A stretch of DNA of 64,000 nt, from NCBI RefSeq assembly GCF_024346315.1, contig NZ_JAGQCS010000003.1:62001-126000 (forward strand), written 5' to 3'. The notes beneath the pieces were generated by a model. It did not search any database. It worked only from the letters and a program-made list of their open reading frames with translations, and was not told the origin of the DNA. Positions 58,357 through 64,000 of this stretch are shown here, piece by piece. Positions within the stretch are counted from its first letter, which is position 1. Each line of letters begins with the position of its first letter. This stretch comes from Cyanobium sp. ATX 6F1 (lineage in GTDB: Bacteria; Cyanobacteriota; Cyanobacteriia; PCC-6307; Cyanobiaceae). The translations under genes and the position numbers were made by a program.

Positions 58357-59931
58357 ATGGTGAGCAAGAAGCGTCCCAACCTTTCTCTGCTCAAGGCCAT
58401 CCCCGATCTGATCCTGCTGGTGGATCGCGAGGGTTGTCTGCTCGCTTGCCTCGGCGGCCAGGATTCCGCGATTTCCTGGTTGCCGGCGCAGCCCGTGGGC
58501 CATCGCCTCGAAGGCCTGCTCCCCGCCGCCGCGGTGGCCAAGCTGCAGGAGGGAATTCTTCAGGTGCTGGACCATGGCGAGGGCTTGAATCTGGAGTTGG
58601 CCCTGGAGCCGGCGGAGGAGGCGCGTTGGCATGAGGTGCGCATCAGCCGCTGTGATCGTCAGGCCGCCCTGCTCTTGATCCGCGACATCAGCGCCGACCA
58701 CCAGCGCCGCCTCGATTTACGCACCAGCGAGGAGAAATTCCGCGGACTGGTTGCCAATATCCCTGGCGCGGTTTATCGCTGTCTGGTGGATGAGCACTAC
58801 ACCATGCAATTTATCAGTGACAACATTGAAGTGATTTCGGGGTATCCCGTTTCTGACTTTATTGGCAATGAGGTGCGTTCCTACGGCAGCCTCATCCATC
58901 CCGAGGATCAACATTGGCTGGAATCGGCCAGGAACCATGCCCTGTTCATGCACCAACCCTTCTCCCTGGAATACCGGATCTCCCACAGGAATGGCAGCCA
59001 GCGCTGGGTGTACGAAAAAGGCCGCGCGATCTACAACGCCAAGGGCAAACCTGCCTCCATGGATGGTGCCATCTTCGACATCAGCGAGCGCAAGCAGGCG
59101 GAAGAAGATCTGCGCATCGCTGAGGAGAACTACCGCGAGGTGTTCCAGAAGAACCTCGAGGAGAGCCTGAAGCTCGAATACCTCCAGAAAGACCTCAAGG
59201 CCGCCAGTCAGATTCAGGCCAACATCCTTCCCCATGAGAAACCCCTGCTGCCCAACCACCCGCAGGTGGATGTGGCGGCGATCATCATTCCGGCCAAGGA
59301 AGTGGGCGGTGATTTCTTCGATGCCTTCCCCCTCGATGAGAGCACCATCTGTCTGACCGTGGGTGATGTGTCCGGCAAGGGCATGCCAGCGGGGCTGTTC
59401 ATGGTCCGGGTCGTCACCTTGATCCGGCTGATGCTTACCCAGCCACTGCCGCTCGGGGCCTGCATCGAGTCGGTCAACCGCCACCTCTGCAGCGGCAACG
59501 ACGATTTCATGTTCGCCACCGTGTTCATCGCCCTGTTTGATGTGAGCTCCGGCCAGCTCACCTACGTCAACGGCGGTCACAACCCACCCTTTCTGGCCTC
59601 CGAGCGGGGAGCCTTTGAACCCTTGATCAACTCCCACAAGGGCGTCGCCCTGGGCCTCAACGAACGGGCCAGCTTCGTGGCCTCCGAGTGCAGCCTCACT
59701 CCCGGTGATCGGCTGGTGATCTACACCGATGGGGTGAGCGAGGCGGAGGATCCCGACGGTGGTTTCTTCTCCGTCGAGCGCACGCTGGAGGTGCTCGATG
59801 GCCTCGACCCCGAGCTCTCGGCCGAGGCCAGCGTGGAGGCCCTGAACCAGGCGGTGTTCGCCTTCGCCCGCTCGGCCCCCCAATCTGACGACGTCACGAT
59901 CCTGGGCCTGCGCTACGCCCCACGCAGGTAG
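58357..59931 (+). CDS. PAS-PP2C (SpoIIE/RsbU-type) serine phosphatase
   Basis: 524 residues. A diverged N-terminal PAS-like part (1-120), a PAS domain (about 122-250: EEKFRGLVANIPGAVYRCL, ISERKQAEEDL), a coiled linker, and a SpoIIE phosphatase domain (about 285-524) with GGDFFDAFPLD, VGDVSGKGMPAGLFM, YVNGGHNPPFL, YTDGVSEAED and SDDVTILGL metal motifs. It should dephosphorylate the STAS protein two genes upstream when its PAS domain senses a ligand. A 19-base 3' overlap exists with pgsA. Confidence 0.92.
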   Translation: MVSKKRPNLSLLKAIPDLILLVDREGCLLACLGGQDSAISWLPAQPVGHRLEGLLPAAAVAKLQEGILQVLDHGEGLNLELALEPAEEARWHEVRISRCDRQAALLLIRDISADHQRRLDLRTSEEKFRGLVANIPGAVYRCLVDEHYTMQFISDNIEVISGYPVSDFIGNEVRSYGSLIHPEDQHWLESARNHALFMHQPFSLEYRISHRNGSQRWVYEKGRAIYNAKGKPASMDGAIFDISERKQAEEDLRIAEENYREVFQKNLEESLKLEYLQKDLKAASQIQANILPHEKPLLPNHPQVDVAAIIIPAKEVGGDFFDAFPLDESTICLTVGDVSGKGMPAGLFMVRVVTLIRLMLTQPLPLGACIESVNRHLCSGNDDFMFATVFIALFDVSSGQLTYVNGGHNPPFLASERGAFEPLINSHKGVALGLNERASFVASECSLTPGDRLVIYTDGVSEAEDPDGGFFSVERTLEVLDGLDPELSAEASVEALNQAVFAFARSAPQSDDVTILGLRYAPRR

Positions 59932-60425
59932 CCCAGGGCCGAGCTCAGCGCCAGCAGCAGCGAGGGCCAGAACAACCACCAGCCCGCGCCATGGAGCAGC
60001 GTCGCCGCCGGCCCCGGCCAGAGCAGCAGCAGCAGCGAGCTGAACTGCAGCACGGTCTTGGTCTTGCCGCTCCACGAGGCCGGTGCGCCGTCACCCTGGC
60101 CGGCACGCCAGCCGGAGATCAGCAGCTCCCGCGCCAGCAGCAGCCACACCGCCCACAGGGGCAGCGCCCCGGTGCTGCCCAGCCACAACAGCGGGGCGCT
60201 GATCAGGATCTTGTCGGTGAGCGGATCCAGCCGCGCCCCCCAGACCGAGCCGCCACCACTGCGGCGGGCCAGCCAGCCGTCGGCCCAGTCGCTCAGGCCC
60301 CCCAGCAGCAGCAGCAGCCAGCCCAGCCAGAGTTGGCCGGCCAGCAGCGCCAGCAGCAGGGGCAGCCCCACCACGGCCCGCGCCACCGTGAGGCCATTGG
60401 CCGCTCGCCGCTGTAAGGAGGCCAT
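59913..60425 (-). CDS. pgsA: CDP-alcohol phosphatidyltransferase (PgsA-like)
   Basis: 170 residues from ATG 60425; the frame extends to 60614 but that part overlaps the promoter of the CBS gene. The signature runs DWADGWLARRSGGGSVWGAR then LDPLTDK, giving DGxxAR(x8)G(x3)D(x3)D. Several hydrophobic segments surround it. The product most likely makes phosphatidylglycerol phosphate from CDP-diacylglycerol, a lipid essential for thylakoids. A cardiolipin synthase role is a less likely alternative. Confidence 0.88.
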   Translation of the reverse strand: MASLQRRAANGLTVARAVVGLPLLLALLAGQLWLGWLLLLLGGLSDWADGWLARRSGGGSVWGARLDPLTDKILISAPLLWLGSTGALPLWAVWLLLARELLISGWRAGQGDGAPASWSGKTKTVLQFSSLLLLLWPGPAATLLHGAGWWLFWPSLLLALSSALGYLRGA

Positions 60426-60537
60426 CGGAGCTGAGGTCGCTTCCTGCGAGTCTGCAACCTGAGCCGGTTCACACCTGGCCGGGACGTCTCCTGGGCGGGG
60501 CGCTGACCTAGAAACAGCACAGCCACCGTTGCTGCCC

Positions 60538-61017
60538 ATGGCCACCGAGACCCCCACCACCCAGCGGGTGCGTGATGTGATGAGTACCCCGGCCCTCAGC
60601 GTGCGCACCGACACCCCCTTACAGGAGGCGCTGACCCTGATGAGCGAGCGCCATTTCAGCGGGCTGCCGGTGCTCGATGGCGAGGGTCAGTTGGTGGGCG
60701 AACTCAGCGAACAGGATCTGATGGTGCGCGAGAGCGGTTTTGATGCCGGCCCCTACGTGATGCTGCTCGACAGCGTGATCTATCTGCGCAACCCCCTGCA
60801 GTGGGACAAGCAAGTGCACCAGGTGCTGGGCAGCACCGTGGGGGAAGTGATGACGGGAACCCATCCCCACTCCTGTGGCGCCGATCTGAGCTTGAGCGAG
60901 GCCGCCCGCCTGCTCCATGGCCGCAGCACCCAGCGCTTGTTCGTGCTCGATGCCGGCGGGCGCCTCGAAGGCGTGCTCACCCGCGGCGATGTGGTGCGGG
61001 CCCTGGCGGCGGAGTGA
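60538..61017 (+). CDS. Two-CBS-domain protein
   Basis: 159 residues from ATG 60538. CBS1: RVRDVMSTPALSVRTDTPLQ, HFSGLPVLDGEGQLVGELSE; CBS2: VGEVMTGTHPHSCGADLSLS, RLFVLDAGGRLEGVLTRGDVV. A ~30-residue insertion (YVMLLDSVIYLRNPLQWD) sits between the halves, typical of plant and cyanobacterial CDCP-like stand-alone CBS proteins. These bind adenine nucleotides and regulate partner enzymes; the partner is not shown. Confidence 0.9.
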   Translation: MATETPTTQRVRDVMSTPALSVRTDTPLQEALTLMSERHFSGLPVLDGEGQLVGELSEQDLMVRESGFDAGPYVMLLDSVIYLRNPLQWDKQVHQVLGSTVGEVMTGTHPHSCGADLSLSEAARLLHGRSTQRLFVLDAGGRLEGVLTRGDVVRALAAE

Positions 61018-61056
61018 GTGGTCTTGGTTTCCTTGAGCATCGGCTCAGGGCGTTGA

Positions 61057-62559
61057 TCACTGGGGCGGCGGCAGCTGCACCGGCGGCGGTGCCTGGGGCG
61101 CCGTTGTAGCGCTCTGGCTTGCGGGGGGCTGGGCCTGCGGCGCCGGCGTGGTGGGTTCGGACCCAGGGGAGTTCGTCCCAGTGGGGGATTCCTGGCGAGG
61201 CTCCTCCGGCATGGTTGGCTCGCTGGTTTCCGGGCGCACCGCCTCCGGGTCGCTGGGCAGCTGCTGGCCCTCCTGCAGCACCAACGGTGGGGGCAGATCG
61301 GGGGGCAGCGGCAACTCCGTCGCCGCCGGTTGACCGAGGCTGGGGCTGTCCTGCTGCTGCCGTTCCCGGAGGGCCGTCGGGTCGGCGGTGATCGGCGGCT
61401 CCCGCAGGGGAGCCCCCTGGCTGGGGGCCTTGCCACCTTTGGGCACCCGCGGCGCCCAGATCAGCCGCGCCAGGGGTTCGATTCCCTGCTCCACCAGCCG
61501 GTTGAAGCCCGCCAGGGCGCGATCCAGCAGCTGGCCGCCGAGGGTCTTGCCGCAGTCCAGTGGATTGCCGCAGTCCTGGGATCCCGGGTGGGGGGTGAGG
61601 CTGGCGAGCAGGTTGCCCTGCAGCGGCTGCCCGCGCTCGCTCAGACGCAGCATGAAGGGCACGTGAACGAAGCTGGTGGCACCGCCGCTGATCCAGTTGG
61701 CGTCCTGCTCGGAGAAGCCCTTCACGCCCGGAATGATGAAGCGGCTCTTGGAGGCGTGATCGGGCAAGTAGGCCGCCACCAGCCCCCGATCCCTGGCCAC
61801 GGCGCGGGTCTGCTCCAGGGTGAGCCCGTCGCGGCTCATCAGCACCTCCAGCCGACCGTCCCTGCGCAGGCCGATCACCATGCGGATGCGCGGCAGGTAG
61901 TAGCGGATCTGCTGACCCATGCTGATGCTGTAGGCGCCCTTGTAGGCCTCTGGCGGCGACTCCAGGTCGTTGTAGAGGCTGTGCAATCCGCCGATGAAGG
62001 TGTCGTAGCGGTTGGCCCGCTCCGGGGTCAGCTCGCCGTAGCCGAAATCCACGTGGCCGTCGTGGCCGATGCCGATGAAGGCCCGCTGGCGGGAGGCGGT
62101 GCGGTTGCGGCCGCGCCAGACCCGCTCCCCCAGCTTGAGATCGCCCAGGGGCACGGTGATCTCCCGGCCGCTCTCGTTCACGTGCCGCTCGTACATCGGC
62201 CCGGAGATGTAGGCCAGGGCCGAGCTGTCGGCGAAGGCCTCCTGTTCGCGGTCCCAGCCCTCGAGCACGTCGATGCGCACCCGGCGTGGGTCGAAATCGA
62301 GGGCGAAGGCCTCCTTGTCAGGCTTGTAGCGGAAGGCCCCACCGCCCCCGACGGGGTTCCGTTGGCTGCTCGCGGCGGGCTTGTCCGTCGGCAGTGGCGG
62401 GGCGATCGCGATCAATCCCAGCAGGGCGGCCAGGGGCAGGCCGATCACCAGCCAACGCTTGCGGACCCGTGCGCGGCGCCGTGCCGCGCCCGCCGTTTGC
62501 CGACTCTGATCCGAAGCGTGGGCCGAGGCGTGTTCCGGTGAGCGGAGCTGCCGCGTCAA
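61057..62559 (-). CDS. Membrane-anchored conserved hypothetical protein with Pro-rich tail
   Basis: 500 residues. A basic start and one membrane segment (WLVIGLPLAALLGLIAIAP) precede a ~300-residue extracytoplasmic domain: FALDFDPRRVRIDVLEGWDR, FIGIGHDGHVDFGYGEL, MVIGLRRDGRLEVLM. Two Cys pairs lie close (QDCGNPLDCGKT). The last ~110 residues are Pro/Gln/Thr-rich. The domain has some resemblance to phosphodiester glycosidase-like families but lacks features I could confirm. Its ATG overlaps the GST stop (ATGA). Confidence 0.6.
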   Translation of the reverse strand: MTRQLRSPEHASAHASDQSRQTAGAARRRARVRKRWLVIGLPLAALLGLIAIAPPLPTDKPAASSQRNPVGGGGAFRYKPDKEAFALDFDPRRVRIDVLEGWDREQEAFADSSALAYISGPMYERHVNESGREITVPLGDLKLGERVWRGRNRTASRQRAFIGIGHDGHVDFGYGELTPERANRYDTFIGGLHSLYNDLESPPEAYKGAYSISMGQQIRYYLPRIRMVIGLRRDGRLEVLMSRDGLTLEQTRAVARDRGLVAAYLPDHASKSRFIIPGVKGFSEQDANWISGGATSFVHVPFMLRLSERGQPLQGNLLASLTPHPGSQDCGNPLDCGKTLGGQLLDRALAGFNRLVEQGIEPLARLIWAPRVPKGGKAPSQGAPLREPPITADPTALRERQQQDSPSLGQPAATELPLPPDLPPPLVLQEGQQLPSDPEAVRPETSEPTMPEEPRQESPTGTNSPGSEPTTPAPQAQPPASQSATTAPQAPPPVQLPPPQ

Positions 62560-63134
62560 GTCATCACCTTGAGATAGGCCGGCCGCTCCCGGGTGGCGGC
62601 GATGCGGGCGGCCACGTGGGGATAGGGGCTCAGGTCGAGTTGCGGGAAAAACACCGGCAGGTAGGCCAGGTGCGACTCCAGGGCGCAGTCAGCCACGCCC
62701 CAGGCCTCCCCGACCAGGGGGGTGCCCGCCGCCAGCAGCCGATCGAGCACCCCCATCAGCCGTGGAAATTCCGTTTCCCTGTTGCTGGTCACAAACAGGG
62801 CCGAGGACAGCGTGGCGTTGGCGAACAGCACCCACTGCTCCGCCAGGGCCCGCTGCTCGGGGCTGGCGAATTCGTGGCCGTAACGGTCGGCAAGGTAGAG
62901 CAGGATCGCGCCGCTCTCGAACAGCTGCAGCCGACCGCCTGCTGCTCCAACGGCGGCGTCATCGACGAGCACGGGCACCTTGCCGAAGGGGTTGAGGCTC
63001 AAGAACGGTTCCTGGCGGTGCTCACCGGCCGCCATGTCCAGCTGCTGCCAGTGGTAAGGAAGGCCCTTCTCTTCCAGGTACCAGGCGACCATCGTGGCCC
63101 GCGAACGGGCGCCGCCGTAGAGGGTGAGGCTCAT
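62556..63134 (-). CDS. Glutathione S-transferase family protein
   Basis: 192 residues from ATG 63134. The thioredoxin-like N domain has SLTLYGGARSRATMVAWYLE, NPFGKVPVLVDD and LFESGAILLYLADRYG; the helical C domain has GEAWGVADCALESHLAYLP (the N-capping Asp motif). The catalytic residue near Ser11/Arg12 fits bacterial beta- or theta-like enzymes. It should conjugate or reduce electrophiles with glutathione. Four bases overlap with the downstream gene, so both are likely one transcript. Confidence 0.9.
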   Translation of the reverse strand: MSLTLYGGARSRATMVAWYLEEKGLPYHWQQLDMAAGEHRQEPFLSLNPFGKVPVLVDDAAVGAAGGRLQLFESGAILLYLADRYGHEFASPEQRALAEQWVLFANATLSSALFVTSNRETEFPRLMGVLDRLLAAGTPLVGEAWGVADCALESHLAYLPVFFPQLDLSPYPHVAARIAATRERPAYLKVMT

Positions 63135-63195
63135 GGCAAGAGAAGGGGCCAACCCCCATCCTGACGCCCAGAATCCCTGCATCCGGGGAGCATCG

Positions 63196-64000
63196 GTGAC
63201 GGATGACACGCTGACCGCCACAGGGGCGAGCGAACCCTTCCTGCGCCTGGCCCCCTACCTGGTGGGGCGCGCCCGTCGGGGGGTGGTGGGCAGCAGTCGC
63301 TACGCGCTGGCCCTGCGGGACACCCTGCGCCAGGCAGCCAGCGATCCCACCGCCCGCGCCGTGCTGCTCTCCGGGGAACCGGGCCTGGAAAAAGACAACC
63401 TGGCGGCACTGATCCATTTCGGCTCCGCCGCCCGCAAGCAGCTGATGGTGCGCCTCGATGGCGGCCTGCTGCGGGGCGATGGCGTGGAGCTGTTCGGCAG
63501 CGCCAGCAGCGATGGCGAGGGTTCGCTGCTGATGAGCCTCGGGGCCGGCGCCCTGCTGATCGACAAGCTCGATCGGGTGGACACCGCCCTGTTGCCGGCG
63601 CTGCTGGAGCTGGCGCGCTCGGGCCGGTGGCGGGCGCCGGGGGAGGGGTCCAGCGAGCGGCTGTTCAGGGGCCGGGTCTTCTTCACCACCGAGTCGGCGA
63701 TGCCGGCCTTTGATCGGGTCTGCACCCTGATCCGGGTGCCGCCCCTGCGCGTGCGCCGCCAGGACCTGGGCGAATGGTTGCGCTACGGCATCCGCCAGCG
63801 CAGCCGGGTGCTGGGTTGGAGCCAGCCGCCGCTGGTGCCGGAGGCGGTGATCAAGCGGCTGCAGAGCTACGACTTTCCCAACAACCTGCGCGAGTTGGAG
63901 ATCGTGCTGGATCGGGCCCTGCGCCAGGCCCAGGCCACGCGTCCCGCCGTGCTGCCCGAAGACGTCTTCTGGACCGCCGGCCGCAGCCCGCGGTTGCGCT
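63196..64000 (+). CDS. Sigma-54-activator-like AAA+ protein with degenerate motifs, 3'-truncated by the window
   Basis: 268 codons from GTG 63196 with GGGGAG five bases upstream; the gene runs off the window. The order follows an NtrC-type AAA+ domain: VLLSGEPGLEKDN in the Walker A position (second Gly changed to Glu), ELFGSASSDGEG where ELFG...GAFTGA is expected (loop absent), GALLIDKLDRVD for Walker B (Glu changed to Lys), and FPNNLRELEIVLDRAL at the sensor II region. Cyanobacteria lack sigma-54, and the missing loop argues against activation of it. Diverges from the GST gene. Confidence 0.75.
   Translation, partial: MTDDTLTATGASEPFLRLAPYLVGRARRGVVGSSRYALALRDTLRQAASDPTARAVLLSGEPGLEKDNLAALIHFGSAARKQLMVRLDGGLLRGDGVELFGSASSDGEGSLLMSLGAGALLIDKLDRVDTALLPALLELARSGRWRAPGEGSSERLFRGRVFFTTESAMPAFDRVCTLIRVPPLRVRRQDLGEWLRYGIRQRSRVLGWSQPPLVPEAVIKRLQSYDFPNNLRELEIVLDRALRQAQATRPAVLPEDVFWTAGRSPRLR

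Noticed and set aside
58717-60075. A 452-codon minus-strand frame opposite the PAS-PP2C gene
   Set aside because: All phosphatase motifs are on the plus strand; the minus frame has shadow composition.

Overview
The window is a high-GC, gene-dense cyanobacterial chromosome segment, most likely from an alpha-cyanobacterium of the Cyanobium / high-GC Synechococcus type. The reasons are lineage-typical families: DUF3685 (Ycf55-like), a CSP41-like epimerase, a thylakoid photosystem I accumulation factor, a TIGR02450 Trp-rich domain, a SphX phosphate-binding protein, an SLH-type porin without a full SLH domain, Cry-DASH and Nif11 peptides. No rRNA, tRNA, CRISPR array or intact insertion sequence was recognised.

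Layout. 1-13 kb: housekeeping and envelope genes (PgpH-like HD phosphohydrolase, PPK2, lytic transglycosylase, cupin / PGM1-like ATP-grasp / peptide deformylase cluster, a large HD-GYP sensor, a porin, a desaturase). 13.1-17.4 kb: an arsenate/phosphate locus. A GAPDH-arsJ-small membrane protein operon diverges from arsR; a remnant of an ACR3 arsenite pump follows arsR, then sphX. The sphX promoter carries a Pho box directly followed by an ArsR-type box. 17.3-30 kb: a persulfide dioxygenase-rhodanese fusion, a two-partner secretion pair whose exoprotein has sixteen 26-residue repeats, secreted proteins, and a coupled retropepsin/CPBP protease pair. 30-38 kb: nitroreductase, two photolyase/cryptochrome genes tail to tail, small membrane proteins and an aminotransferase.

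38.4-45.9 kb: the most notable locus. A textbook guanidine-I (ykkC) riboswitch precedes a minus-strand gene train: a guanidine-hydrolase-type ureohydrolase, its HypA- and HypB-like nickel chaperones, a type III glutamine synthetase, a three-gene ABC importer and a Rieske oxygenase. Hydrolase, chaperones and importer fit guanidine uptake and hydrolysis to urea plus ammonia. The synthetase and oxygenase look like extensions for ammonium assimilation and possibly for processing substituted guanidines.

46.95-50.6 kb: a visibly lower-GC accessory island with unfamiliar small genes, an attC-like recombination site, an SRPBCC cassette-type gene and a frameshifted META-domain gene. 50.6-64 kb: core genes again (fumarase, PSI accumulation factor, DUF3685, Fur-family regulator, HisA with an in-frame upstream TIGR02450 domain, CSP41-like protein, a STAS / anti-sigma kinase / PP2C partner-switching module, PgsA-like protein, CBS protein, GST), ending in a truncated sigma-54-activator-like AAA+ gene with degenerate motifs.
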